The notes: generated from the letters alone by a model not told the origin. A stretch of 64,000 nt of DNA from Natranaerobius thermophilus JW/NM-WN-LF (GCF_000020005.1 NC_010718.1:811001-875000), one strand, 5' to 3'; shown: positions 27,072 to 36,936, numbered from the stretch's first letter. A program made the numbers and translations.

Positions 27072-27770
27072 GTGAGGACATTTTTATTGACCTGGAATCC
27101 AAGTAAATGGGATTGGGATAGTCTTGAAAATAATACAATTCCAGAAGAAAAATACGGTGAAATAGGAGAGGGCTTTATTCACATTCATCATATCGTCCCA
27201 ATAAAGAATAAAGGTGGGAACTATACATTAGATCCCGTAAGAGACCTTAGACCCGTATGCCCTAACTGCCATGCAATGTTACATCGGGAAGATCCACCAC
27301 TAAAGATAGATGAATTAAAAAAACAATTAGAAAATAGATCTTCTTGGGTCCTTATGAGTACTTTAGGCTCTAAAAAGAAAACTTTTTGGTGGAAACTCAA
27401 AGATGACTTTACGTTATGTATTTACCGTGAGTTTAAAAACGATATAAAAGCTAATAAAGAAATCTCTGTTCAAGAGCTAGAATCCTTAATTAACTATGTT
27501 AAAAAACAAGATTGGGTAGACTTGGCTAATAATGTTCAAAAAATTTCAGAAGGCATGGAAAAAGAAGGGTTAGGGAAGTTTTTATATGAAAAACTAAACT
27601 GGCAAATTGCAGAAGCGCAACTTGCAAGCCATTTGGGGTCAATTTTCACTCAAGCTGGGATATGGGAATATAATGGACAAGTAAGAGGGATAAAATTCAA
27701 ACATAAAACTGATGATTGGAAAAATAAATTACAAAAGTTATATACAGAGCAGTTGGACCAAAATAATTAA
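27072..27770 (+). CDS. HNH endonuclease, probably lacking its recognition domain
   Basis: A 232-residue protein. It opens with MRTFLLTWNPSKWDWDSLEN, a phrase typical of the first strand of EVE-like or similar reader domains in larger HNH restriction proteins. It passes almost directly to the HNH core (IHIHHIVPIKNKGG, DPVRDLRPVCPNCHAMLHR) near residues 38-75. The roughly 100 residues normally between them appear to be missing. The C-terminal 130 residues are of unknown type. A strong AAAGGAGG site lies 7 nt before the GTG. The HNH catalytic residues remain, so it may still cut DNA, perhaps with altered specificity. Confidence 0.75.
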   Translation: MRTFLLTWNPSKWDWDSLENNTIPEEKYGEIGEGFIHIHHIVPIKNKGGNYTLDPVRDLRPVCPNCHAMLHREDPPLKIDELKKQLENRSSWVLMSTLGSKKKTFWWKLKDDFTLCIYREFKNDIKANKEISVQELESLINYVKKQDWVDLANNVQKISEGMEKEGLGKFLYEKLNWQIAEAQLASHLGSIFTQAGIWEYNGQVRGIKFKHKTDDWKNKLQKLYTEQLDQNN

Positions 27771-27783
27771 AGGGGGTGTTTTT

Positions 27784-29458
27784 TTGAACGAAGCAATCAA
27801 AGAGGAAATAAGACAAAGTATTAACAATCTGGATTTCAACTTCTTCACAATGGAGCTAGAAAGAAGGGAAAATGCCGAAAGGGAAATGCGAGAACTAATA
27901 GAAAAGACTAATTTACTTCATGGAGGTATCTGGACAAGCGAGCACTTATGTGAATCCATTAAAATACAAAAGAAAAGTCCAAAACATAAACAATGTAGTG
28001 CTACCTAAATTAGTAGGTAATTATCAATACAATGTTTATTTCAAGGGATATAATAAATCAAAGGAAGATTTTATAGAGGAAAATCCAGAATATGGGGGTG
28101 GCTCAGGGCATCCTGGAGTAGATCTGGATAAGTTCTCTAACGATTTAGCTAACTTGTTAAATGCAGATGGCGATTCATTTCAAGAAGCTTATATTCAATT
28201 TAGTAAACATATTGGTGTTGGTAAGGCCATTATATCTGGCTATTTGCACTTATATGATCCTAATAAGTTTCCGTTAATAAATGGTGCGTCAATAAGTGGT
28301 ATTGAAAAATACATAGGTAAACAAGATCATCTGGCATTGAAAAACTATGCTGAAAAAGAGAGGAAAAGACAAAATATTACCCAGCCAATTAATAATTCTG
28401 ATTTTAGAAATTATCTTGCTTATTATAATTTGTTAAAGGAATTGTTAACTTTGGAAGAACTGAAAAACTATCATTATGTAGATGCTTTCCTCTGGTATGT
28501 CAGTAAATACGGCAAACCTGATGCTAGCGATGTTACTGTGCCAACAGGAGCAATAACCGAAGTAGTTGAAGAACAAGATGGGGAAGCTCCATTTGAACAA
28601 TCAATAAGTAATTTAACTGAGGAGATTAGTTTTGAGCAAGATGTTACAGAAGAAATCTTGAACTTACTTAAGTTGAAGAAAAATGTTGTATTCTACGGAC
28701 CACCAGGAACAGGAAAGACGTATGTAGCCAAAAAAATTGCTAATTACTTAGTTGGGGGTCAATCTAAAAATATTAAATTTATTCAATTTCATCAGAACTA
28801 TTCTTATGAGGATTTTATAGAAGGAATCAGACCTGAATCAAAGAAGGTAAATGGAACTCATATTATTGACTATCCTATTAGACCTGGAGTTTTCAAAACC
28901 TTATGTGACAATGCCAAAGAAAACCCTGAGGAAAAATATGTACTCATTATCGACGAATTTAACAGAGGTAATATTTCTAAAATATTTGGTGAACTGTTGT
29001 ATTCTTTAGAATACAGATCTGAAGATAATTCAATTCAACTACCTTATTCAAAGGAAAAAGAGTTATTTTATATACCCGATAATCTTTATATTATAGCCAC
29101 AATGAATACAGCGGATAAATCCTTGACTAGGATTGACTTTGCAATGAGAAGAAGATTTGCCTTCTATAAATTTAACGTAGATACTAAGATATTGATTAAT
29201 TGGGGTGAAAAACAAGGTCTAGTCATGGACTCTCTGGCAACTTTAATTGAAGATGTAAATAATGAAATAGGAGATGAAAATTTCTTTATTGGAATATCCT
29301 TTTTTATGAGAGAAGACTTACCCGAGACTATTAAATACATTTGGAAATCTGAAATTTATCCTTATTTAGAAGAGTACTTCATTGATGATATGAATTCAAA
29401 TATTGATAAATTCAAATGGGAAAATGTCAAGCATAGATTAAAGGAATTGATAGAATGA
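27784..29458 (+). pseudogene. mcrB: McrB-type GTPase, frameshifted near its N-terminus
   Basis: The only good ribosome site (AAAGGGGGTG) serves the TTG at 27784. That frame runs through a coiled coil and stops at 28008. The rest of the protein is in the +1 frame from about 27920 to 29458. It has a reader-like domain, Walker A GPPGTGKTYV, Walker-B-like IIDEFNRGN and the McrB signature MNTADKS. The GTPase half is intact. No ribosome site precedes the ATG at 27920. One extra base somewhere in 27920-28008 would explain the break, and a sequencing error or start-site ambiguity is possible. mcrC overlaps the end as ATGA. Confidence 0.72.
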
Positions 29459-30606
29459 TGGATAATACTCTAAAGCTAAAAGAGTATGATGAAAGTAATA
29501 AACTTCAATTAAGACAGGACCATCTGGATTTATTACTAGCTAAATTTGATAATCAACTAAAGGTCAAGTCAGCTATTGATAGATCAGGATATATTATATG
29601 TAGTAACAGTTATGTGGGAGTTTACGATTTAGATGACTTTAAAATCGTAGTAGAGCCTAAAATTGATACAGCCAATGTGTTTAAAATGCTTTCCTACTCT
29701 TATGATTTAATTTTTTGGCATGATGAAAAAGCACAATTCGCTAATATTCAGGAACTACTAGATTATTTAGTGTTGGTATTTTGTAATCAGGTTAATAGGC
29801 TTATCAAAAAAGGACTACATGCTGATTATGTACTTGTTAATGATAAATTAAGCTATGCTAAAGGGCGCATGAATGTTAGAGAATTGGTAGAAAAGCCTTG
29901 GGAAAAGCATAAAATTGATTGTTATTATGACAATTATCAAGTTGATATTTTAGAGAATCAAATTATAAAGTTTACAATTGATTTGTTAAAAAGGTATATC
30001 CAAAATAATTGGATAAGAAGATCACTGTTAAATACAAACAGATACTTTGATTCTGTTTCCTTAAGGCCTATTACAGTAGAAGATATTGATCAAGTTCAGT
30101 ACACCACATTAAATAAACATTACAAACACATTCATAACTTCTGTAAAATGTTTTTAGAGTTAATGGGTATAAATGAACAAATTGGAGAAACTCTTTTTAA
30201 TCAGTTTCACTTAGAAATGAACAACCTATATGAAAAATATGTAGGGAAATTATTAAAGGAAGAGTTACCAAATAATTATTGTGTTATTCTCCAGGATAAG
30301 CTTCACTTAGATGAATATGATCAGATAAGCATTAGGCCGGATATTGTAATTTATAATGATGTAAAGCCTTATTTAGTTATTGATACCAAGTATAAGGGTT
30401 CCAAAGATATTACGAATAATGACATTTACCAAATGGCAGCTTATATGAGTAAAACAAAAACAGATGGTGTATTATTGTATCCTGCTCAAGAAGTGGCTGA
30501 AACAGAATATATTATAAATGGTAGGAGCCTCAATATAAAAACTATTGACTTACAAAACCTTGATGATGGTGCAAAGGATTTAATAAACTGGATAATTAAA
30601 GTTTGA
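29455..30606 (+). CDS. mcrC: McrC nuclease subunit of McrBC-type type IV restriction
   Basis: A 383-residue McrC protein. The N-terminal beta-rich domain (about 1-100) contacts the McrB ring. The C-terminal part is a PD-(D/E)XK nuclease with RPDIVIYND followed by LVIDTKYKG (D...D-T-K). McrBC cuts DNA carrying modified cytosines, with McrB hydrolysing GTP and McrC cutting. The start codon overlaps the mcrB stop, the usual coupling for this pair. The gene is intact even though mcrB has an N-terminal lesion. Confidence 0.9.
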   Translation: MMDNTLKLKEYDESNKLQLRQDHLDLLLAKFDNQLKVKSAIDRSGYIICSNSYVGVYDLDDFKIVVEPKIDTANVFKMLSYSYDLIFWHDEKAQFANIQELLDYLVLVFCNQVNRLIKKGLHADYVLVNDKLSYAKGRMNVRELVEKPWEKHKIDCYYDNYQVDILENQIIKFTIDLLKRYIQNNWIRRSLLNTNRYFDSVSLRPITVEDIDQVQYTTLNKHYKHIHNFCKMFLELMGINEQIGETLFNQFHLEMNNLYEKYVGKLLKEELPNNYCVILQDKLHLDEYDQISIRPDIVIYNDVKPYLVIDTKYKGSKDITNNDIYQMAAYMSKTKTDGVLLYPAQEVAETEYIINGRSLNIKTIDLQNLDDGAKDLINWIIKV

Positions 30607-30627
30607 TATTTTGTGGAGGGGTGTATT

Positions 30628-31836
30628 ATGGTGGAAGATGGTGAAAAGATCTCTGGGCATCCTATATTAATAAAAAGCGATGAAAATATATCTGATATTG
30701 AAAAAATCTCTTTTACCAGTAAAGAATTTGATGAGAATTGGATTCAAGAACTTATTCGTAAATATCCAAATATTTTACCAGTTGCAGATATTGAAGCTAT
30801 ATTTGATCCATTAATACCTATTGGACGTGAAGTGCCAACTAATTCTGGAGCCATAGATAATATGTTTATAAATACAGAAGGTTACTTGACAATAGTTGAA
30901 ACTAAGCTTTGGAGGAATCCAGAAGCTAGACGGGAAGTAGTCGGTCAAATAATTGATTATGCCAAAGAAGTATGTGAATGGAGCTTTGATGAACTTAATG
31001 AAAGAGTTAAAGCATATAATTATAATTATCATGGAACGAGAGCTGGAATTATTGAAACCATTCGTAAACATAATCCTGAAATTAATGAATCAGAGCTCGT
31101 GGATAGTATTTGTAAAAATATGCAACGCGGAAGATTTTTATTACTTATTGTTGGGGATGGTATTAGAGAGAGTGTAGAAGAAATGGTGAATTATTTAAAC
31201 CAAACCCCAAGCATTTTATTTACATTAGCATTAGTGGAACTTCAAATGTACAAGCTAGATCAAAATGATTATTTAGTAATTCCTCAGATAATTACTAGAA
31301 CTCGAGAAATAACTCGAGCTGTAGTGAAAATAGATGGAGTATCTATTGATAAAGTAGAGGTAGATGTTGATACTAGTGAAGATAAATCGAAGAAAAAGAA
31401 AAGAAGGAAACTAGATGAAGAAGAGTTTTATGAAAAACTGAGTGAACATGTGAGTGAAGAAAACATAGATTTTGTAAAAAGAATTTTTGAAGATATGCAA
31501 AACTTAGGTTGTATTATTCAATGGCGACAAAGTAGTGCTATGATTAGATTGAAAGACCCCTCTGGCACGAAACAAAAATTTACAATGTTTGGTATTAGTA
31601 CTAATGGAGAAATTATAACTGGTTGGCTTTCAGACCAGTTGAGAAAGTACGGTATAAGCAGAAAACTAGCGACTTCTCATTTTTCTAAAATCGCAACATT
31701 ATTCGGGTATAATTTCGATGAAACTTTAGGACTGAAAGAAAGTATTAAATTGGATGAAATGAAAGATAATTATGAAGAGTTTATTGACATTGTATCTGAA
31801 ACCATCAATAAAATTGAAGAAATAATTGAAAGCTGA
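30628..31836 (+). CDS. DUF91/NucS-like PD-(D/E)XK nuclease-family protein
   Basis: A 402-residue protein. The core at about residues 60-115 reads GAIDNMFINTEGYLTIVETKLWRN in part, giving D, then E-T-K, then the helix EARREVVGQIIDYAKE, the classic order of a RecB/NucS-type nuclease fold. The rest is helical with a lysine-rich linker near 255 (KKKKRRK). GGAGGGG precedes the ATG at 30628. It follows mcrC by 21 bp and is probably in the same operon as an extra DNA-cleaving component. The precise family beyond DUF91-like is not certain. Confidence 0.75.
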   Translation: MVEDGEKISGHPILIKSDENISDIEKISFTSKEFDENWIQELIRKYPNILPVADIEAIFDPLIPIGREVPTNSGAIDNMFINTEGYLTIVETKLWRNPEARREVVGQIIDYAKEVCEWSFDELNERVKAYNYNYHGTRAGIIETIRKHNPEINESELVDSICKNMQRGRFLLLIVGDGIRESVEEMVNYLNQTPSILFTLALVELQMYKLDQNDYLVIPQIITRTREITRAVVKIDGVSIDKVEVDVDTSEDKSKKKKRRKLDEEEFYEKLSEHVSEENIDFVKRIFEDMQNLGCIIQWRQSSAMIRLKDPSGTKQKFTMFGISTNGEIITGWLSDQLRKYGISRKLATSHFSKIATLFGYNFDETLGLKESIKLDEMKDNYEEFIDIVSETINKIEEIIES

Positions 31837-31912
31837 TGGCTATATCCGTATAGTAAAGCGTTTATAGACAGTTTTAAAACACAAATATAATTGCTTGGAT
31901 GAGGTGAATGTC

Positions 31913-32134
31913 ATGTGGGAACATATGACTTTTGACAAAACCATTCAAGGTCTAAATTTCTGTTTGCACAAATTTTCAGGATGGGCTGATGCAGTAAAAG
32001 GGAGCCTATATAATACTATACATACTAAAAAAACTCATGCAAATATGGGAAATTTATTTGGTTGGATATACGGTGATCAACCTAAAGAATTCAAAGAAGA
32101 AACTTGGAAGAGATATATTGAAAATTCTAATTAA
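31913..32134 (+). CDS. Small soluble protein ending the McrBC operon, unknown
   Basis: A 73-residue protein rich in Trp, His and Lys (FCLHKFSGWADAVKGS, GNLFGWIYGDQP). No known family recognised. GAGGTG lies 8 nt before the ATG at 31913 and a strong terminator begins at its stop codon, both consistent with a genuine gene at the end of an operon. Confidence 0.6.
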   Translation: MWEHMTFDKTIQGLNFCLHKFSGWADAVKGSLYNTIHTKKTHANMGNLFGWIYGDQPKEFKEETWKRYIENSN

Positions 32135-32165
32135 TAGCTCCTCATAAAACAGGAGCTATTTTTTT
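32133..32165 (+). terminator. Strong terminator closing the McrBC operon
   Basis: The stem AATAGCTCCT/AGGAGCTATT (32133-32142 with 32151-32160) has an 8-nt loop and is followed by further T. It overlaps the stop codon of the small gene. Confidence 0.88.
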
Positions 32166-32283
32166 ATATCACACAGACAAAAGTATCAGGAAGTTCTAGG
32201 TACGAAGTATCACACCATATCACCCACTCATGCCCTCTAATACTATCAAACCAATATATATTTAGTCTAGAATTACGAAATTT

Positions 32284-32311
32284 GTAGGATTTCCTGAAGA
32301 ATTGTAGAAGA
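32284..32311 (+). promoter_or_regulatory. Sigma-H-like promoter of the helicase-LexA gene
   Basis: GTAGGATTT, 11 nt, then GTAGAAG. The B. subtilis sigma-H consensus is RnAGGAwWW-N11/12-RnnGAATww, so the only mismatch is G for T at the last key position. It lies about 50 bp upstream of the start, and two similar copies occur elsewhere in the window (36873 and 57687). Confidence 0.5.
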
Positions 32312-32361
32312 AATAAAACAAGGCATTACCAAAAAATTGAAACTATGAATTGGGTGATTAC

Positions 32362-34809
32362 ATGGAACTAAATGTTGATCAGAAGCGGATTATTGAAACC
32401 AAACCTGGTGGACACATGTTGATAAGAGGAGTGGCAGGAAGCGGGAAAACAACTGTAGCTGTACATAAAATTCCTCATTTACTCAATCACTATTGCTCTC
32501 AGGATGACAAGGTCCTGGTTATTACCTTTACTAAAACTTTAATAAACTACATTAATTATATATACAACAATATAGAACATGAAACCACCTTATTTTCTAT
32601 GATAAATAGTGATCAAAATTTACAGATCTCAACTGCAGATAAAATCATCTTTCACCTTTATCGAAAGTATGAAGAAAAAGCAGGGATAGAAGAGCGAGAG
32701 ATCATACCTCAAAAAGAAAAATATAGATTATTAAACCAAGCTATTAAATATATTTCAAAGAAATATCCAGATCAGACTGTTGTTTCTGATAGGAATGTTA
32801 ATTTCTTAATTGATGAAATCGAGTGGATCAAAAGCAATAGATACACTGAGCTAGAAGTATATCAAAATGTAGATAGATTAGGTAGAAGCAGGAATATGGA
32901 AGAAGACGGTCCTCAAAGAATACTAAAAAACTCCACTAACAGAGAAGCCATATTTAAGACTATGGTGCTTTACGATGAATTGATGGACAAGGAAGGTTAT
33001 ACTGATTTTAAAAACATGGCCCTTCAGGTGTTGAAGGGAATAGAAGAAGGTGTAATCACTTGCGATAAATTCACTCATATATTGGTAGATGAAAGTCAAG
33101 ATCTCAGCAGAGTCCAGTTAGAAATTATTAAAAATATGTTTAAAAATGATAAGAATTACTCAAGTGTTATTTTCATAGCCGATACAGCTCAGAGTATTTA
33201 CCTCCAGTCCTGGCTGTCTCATCAAAGTTTTAAAAGTATTGGCTTTGATATGTCAGGTAGGGCCAGAACTTTATCTAAGAATTATAGGACAACAGCTGAA
33301 ATAGCTGAAGCAGCCTATAGTTTAATTGAAGATGATCAAACCATTGTTAATAACGAAAATTATGTAGAACCAGCAATTATTGATCGAAGGGGAGAACACC
33401 CTGTTTATAAGCAATTTGACTCTGATGGAGAAGAGTTAGATTATGTCTGTGATATGATTAAAAATAATTTATATAAACACTATGATCTCAAGGATATAGC
33501 CATAATAGCTAAAACCAGGAGACAATTAGAAAATGCTAAAAGATATCTACTAAATAATAAAGTTGATTGCAAGATTTTGAGTAAACGGGAAAATCATTTT
33601 TCCGATGATAAGGTTAAATTGTTGACCATGCATTCTATCAAAGGCCTGGAATATAAAGTTGTGTTCATTATTGGTATTAATGAAAATGTGATTCCATATA
33701 GCCCTGATGGTAATATTGACCTGGAACAAGAGTCCATGGAACGAAGGTTATTATATGTAGGAATGACCCGGGCCAAAGACAAGCTATTTTTAACCTCTAG
33801 TGGAAACCCCTCCAAATTCATTAATGATATCAATCCCAAGTACCTTAAACTAAATAATGAAAATGGGTTTTCCAGGTTTAATCATATTGGTATAGATAGT
33901 TACAGGTTTAAGGAAAAAATAGTGGATCTATACAGCCATGAAGAAGTGGTTAGACAATGGGTGATAGAAGAGCTAATCAATACTTTAAATTATCCCTTAG
34001 AACTAATAGACATAGAATATGAAATTCAATTGTTTTCAGCCACGGGATATGTAGATATCGTTGTCTTTAAAAATATGAAAGGAAAAATTGTCCCCTATAT
34101 ATTCATAGAGGCTAAACATTATAATACCAGCTTAGATAAACAAGATGTCAACCAGCTGAAATCGTACCTAGAAGGAAATAGTAGTGTAGAATATGGTATG
34201 CTGACAAATGGTAAAGATTTCAAGATACTAAAAAAGCAAAGTAAAAAGGGTGAATTTGAATATATTGATTCATTACCGGATTATCAAGGGGATATCAATA
34301 GTCTCTTTGAAGAATTTGAATATATAGACCTGAAGCGAGATAAAAAATACAAGCTCCATCGAAATCTAGAAGATAAATCATTGATTCATGTATATGATGA
34401 AAAAATAGATAATTCTCTAGAAGTTTCGGAGTATGTAAAACTAAATGTCTATGGAGAACTGACAGCTGGAGAGTTGAAATATGCTCATCAAGATATCCAG
34501 GGGGATGTGGAACTACCTAAAGAGATTGTACCTAATCCAGATAACTGTTTCATGTTAGAAGTGACGGGGGATAGTATGATTAATGCTGGTATCGATAAAG
34601 GTGACTATGTAATAGTCCAAAAACAAAATTATGCCGAAAACCTGGATATAGTAGTTGCGGTGATAGATCAAGAAGCGACCTTGAAGAAGTATAGCCGGAT
34701 GGGAGATACGATCCTGCTAATGCCTGAGAATAAGAACTATGAACCAATTATTGTTAGTGAGGAAGATTTAATAATTAATGGAAAGGTGATTGGGGTGTTG
34801 AAGACATAA
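32362..34809 (+). CDS. SF1 helicase - PD-(D/E)XK domain - LexA-type self-cleavage domain fusion
   Basis: An 815-residue protein. Residues 1-490 are a UvrD/Rep-like helicase: GVAGSGKTT at 23-31, LVDESQDLS, DTAQSIYL, TMHSIKGLEYK, VGMTRAKD. Residues about 530-620 are an HsdR_N-like nuclease fold with D565 and E583-A-K585. Residues about 690-815 match LexA/UmuD peptidases: cleavage-type Ala702-Gly703 (GELTAGEL), catalytic-type Ser738 (GDSM) and Lys775 (ATLKKY), then LLMPENKNYEPI. Ser and Lys are 37 residues apart, exactly as in E. coli LexA. No helix-turn-helix precedes the peptidase domain. This predicts a DNA-processing enzyme cut by RecA filaments during DNA damage. The ATG at 32362 follows TGGGTGA. 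A GmrSD-like gene lies 62 bp downstream. Confidence 0.9.
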   Translation: MELNVDQKRIIETKPGGHMLIRGVAGSGKTTVAVHKIPHLLNHYCSQDDKVLVITFTKTLINYINYIYNNIEHETTLFSMINSDQNLQISTADKIIFHLYRKYEEKAGIEEREIIPQKEKYRLLNQAIKYISKKYPDQTVVSDRNVNFLIDEIEWIKSNRYTELEVYQNVDRLGRSRNMEEDGPQRILKNSTNREAIFKTMVLYDELMDKEGYTDFKNMALQVLKGIEEGVITCDKFTHILVDESQDLSRVQLEIIKNMFKNDKNYSSVIFIADTAQSIYLQSWLSHQSFKSIGFDMSGRARTLSKNYRTTAEIAEAAYSLIEDDQTIVNNENYVEPAIIDRRGEHPVYKQFDSDGEELDYVCDMIKNNLYKHYDLKDIAIIAKTRRQLENAKRYLLNNKVDCKILSKRENHFSDDKVKLLTMHSIKGLEYKVVFIIGINENVIPYSPDGNIDLEQESMERRLLYVGMTRAKDKLFLTSSGNPSKFINDINPKYLKLNNENGFSRFNHIGIDSYRFKEKIVDLYSHEEVVRQWVIEELINTLNYPLELIDIEYEIQLFSATGYVDIVVFKNMKGKIVPYIFIEAKHYNTSLDKQDVNQLKSYLEGNSSVEYGMLTNGKDFKILKKQSKKGEFEYIDSLPDYQGDINSLFEEFEYIDLKRDKKYKLHRNLEDKSLIHVYDEKIDNSLEVSEYVKLNVYGELTAGELKYAHQDIQGDVELPKEIVPNPDNCFMLEVTGDSMINAGIDKGDYVIVQKQNYAENLDIVVAVIDQEATLKKYSRMGDTILLMPENKNYEPIIVSEEDLIINGKVIGVLKT

Positions 34810-34871
34810 ATATATGTGAATCATTATAATTCAGATAGAACAAATTAGTTTGGAGAAGGGAGAGAGTTTAA

Positions 34872-36629
34872 TTGGATAACTCTAATATTAAAGCCGGTGA
34901 AATTTATGTAAATGATCTTTTAGGAGAAAAATACCTGTTCAATATCCCAGATTATCAACGGCCTTTTTCATGGGAGAAAGAAAATTTTGAACAATTATGT
35001 GAGGATATACATAGTTTTATTGAACCAGTTTATGAAATTTTAAAAGAGAAAGATCACTATCAAGACGGTATTGAACCCTATTTTATAGGAAGTGTAATAC
35101 TATGCAACAATGAAGATAGCTCTGCTAGTTCTGGGATATATGATATTATTGATGGTCAACAGAGATTGACTTCATTTACTATATTAATGGCAGTTATGAG
35201 AGATTTAACGGAAAATAATGATGCAGAACAAGCTCTTCAAAGATATATTTATCAAAAAGGTAACGAATTTATAGGGACTAGGGAAAGAATAAAATTATCA
35301 GTTAGAGAGCGTGAATTTGATTTTTATAGAAATAACATTCTTACCGTTGATGCAACATGGGAACTACTTGAAATGGCTACAAGCGGTTTGACTGAACCCA
35401 AAATTCGTATGATAGAAGCTACAAAAGTGTTTCATAACTTTTTTAAAGATGAGGATGGTCAAGTTGACCAAGAGTACTTAGATGTTTTTATAAAGTATTT
35501 CTTGCAAAAGGTTGTTTTAGTTGTAGTTCGGACAGATTCTCTTTCTTCGGCATTTCGTCTTTTTAATGTTATTAACGCTCGAGGGTTACCGCTTACAAAC
35601 GCTGATTTATTAAAAAGTGAAAACTTAAGAGTCATTCCTTCTGAAAGAAGAGAGAAATATACTGAAAAATGGGAGAGTATAGAAGAGGAATTTGGTAGTG
35701 AAGATTTGGAAATGCTTATTAGATTTATAAGGTCTATAAAATTAAAAAAGAAAGCAGATAGAGCAGTCTCCGAAGAATTTAACAGGAAAGTTTTTCCTGA
35801 AAACCCCAATTTAAAAGGGGAACACTTTATTGATTATTTAGAATTAATTAGTGACTTATATGGAAGAAGAATTTTGGATGGCAACCTTAGTTCTATGGAC
35901 GTACGCAAAAATGCTTATTTCTATAATTTGATTTCTATCATGAAAAACTTCCTTCCATTTGATGATTGGATGACAGCTCTTATAAAATTTGATGAGACCT
36001 ATCAAGATGAGGACAAACTTTATGAATTTTTAATAAAGTATGAGAAGAAAATAGTCGTCGATTGGATTACGCGCTTATCTTTTACTGAGCGACTCACTAG
36101 AATTTACAAAGTGATAGAATTAATAGAAGAATTCCCTAATGATCCTAATACAATTTTGAGACACTCTTTATTAAACCAGGATGTATCTAATCAAAAAGAT
36201 GCATTCAAAGACTCGTTAAATGATATTAATTTTTACAAAATTGGTAGATATCAAATCTCTAAATATGTTCTCCTACGACTAGACATGGAATCGCGAGATA
36301 ACAATAGTTTAAGAGAATATATGAAAAATGTAAGTGTAGAACATATATTACCCAGAAATCCCCGGGAAAGCTATTGGTTGGACCGTTTTTCTCAAAACGA
36401 TAGAATAGAATGGACCAATAGATTAGGCAATTTAGTCCTATTAGAAGGTAGAAAAAATTCTAAAGCCAGTAATAAAGCCTTTTATAATAAAGTTAATGAA
36501 TACTTTGAGAAAAAGAGTGACTTTCATATCACAAATGAATTACAAGATTATACAGACTGGACGCTCGATAAATTAGAGAATAGACATAAGCAATTAATTG
36601 ATAGGGCTCTTGATATCTGGGTTCATTAA
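34872..36629 (+). CDS. GmrSD-like DUF262-DUF1524 protein
   Basis: A 585-residue single-chain protein. The N-terminal DUF262 domain (ParB/Srx-like NTPase-type fold) has IPDYQRPFSW at about 24-33 and DGQQR at 94-98. The C-terminal DUF1524 HNH-like nuclease has VEHILPRNP near 490 and the NRLGNLVLLEGR...NSKASN segment. GmrSD enzymes cut glucosylated or otherwise modified phage DNA. The TTG start follows GGAGAAGGGAGAG. Only 62 bp separate it from the helicase-LexA gene and no terminator lies between, so the two are probably one operon. A terminator follows about 165 bp downstream. Confidence 0.87.
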   Translation: MDNSNIKAGEIYVNDLLGEKYLFNIPDYQRPFSWEKENFEQLCEDIHSFIEPVYEILKEKDHYQDGIEPYFIGSVILCNNEDSSASSGIYDIIDGQQRLTSFTILMAVMRDLTENNDAEQALQRYIYQKGNEFIGTRERIKLSVREREFDFYRNNILTVDATWELLEMATSGLTEPKIRMIEATKVFHNFFKDEDGQVDQEYLDVFIKYFLQKVVLVVVRTDSLSSAFRLFNVINARGLPLTNADLLKSENLRVIPSERREKYTEKWESIEEEFGSEDLEMLIRFIRSIKLKKKADRAVSEEFNRKVFPENPNLKGEHFIDYLELISDLYGRRILDGNLSSMDVRKNAYFYNLISIMKNFLPFDDWMTALIKFDETYQDEDKLYEFLIKYEKKIVVDWITRLSFTERLTRIYKVIELIEEFPNDPNTILRHSLLNQDVSNQKDAFKDSLNDINFYKIGRYQISKYVLLRLDMESRDNNSLREYMKNVSVEHILPRNPRESYWLDRFSQNDRIEWTNRLGNLVLLEGRKNSKASNKAFYNKVNEYFEKKSDFHITNELQDYTDWTLDKLENRHKQLIDRALDIWVH

Positions 36630-36793
36630 GGGAATTAAGGACATATTAGCTAAGAAATTTGTTTACTTAATACTGTTGCATTTTCAAATCGCAAAGTGAC
36701 AGCCAGGTGTTACAAATAAACTAGAGTCAACAGATTTTGATAAATAAGACTGAACTACACGAACAACCTATTCCAACTTGAAACAAACTTGCT

Positions 36794-36847
36794 AAGGGGA
36801 ATCTTCATGTTGAGTAACGAGTGGAGGTTCCTTTTTTTAATGTACTG
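36794..36847 (+). terminator. Terminator after the GmrSD-like gene
   Basis: GGAATCTTC pairs with GGAGGTTCC (36798-36806 with 36833-36841) using two G-U pairs, and the stem extends into the following run of seven T. The stretch 36630-36793 before it holds no gene that I can see. Confidence 0.75.
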
Positions 36848-36872
36848 AAAAATTGAATCGTTGATAATAATT

Positions 36873-36901
36873 GTAGGATTTTTCAGATAAATATAGAATA
36901 A
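36873..36901 (+). promoter_or_regulatory. Sigma-H consensus promoter of the glycosylase-YaaA gene
   Basis: GTAGGATTT, 11 nt, then ATAGAATAA: a full match to the sigma-H consensus RnAGGAwWW-N11-RnnGAATww. It is placed 36 bp before the start codon and after a terminator. This suggests expression in stationary phase or early sporulation. Confidence 0.65.
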
Positions 36902-36936
36902 AATAAAAAATTAATTTATTATTAGAGGTGTCTACC

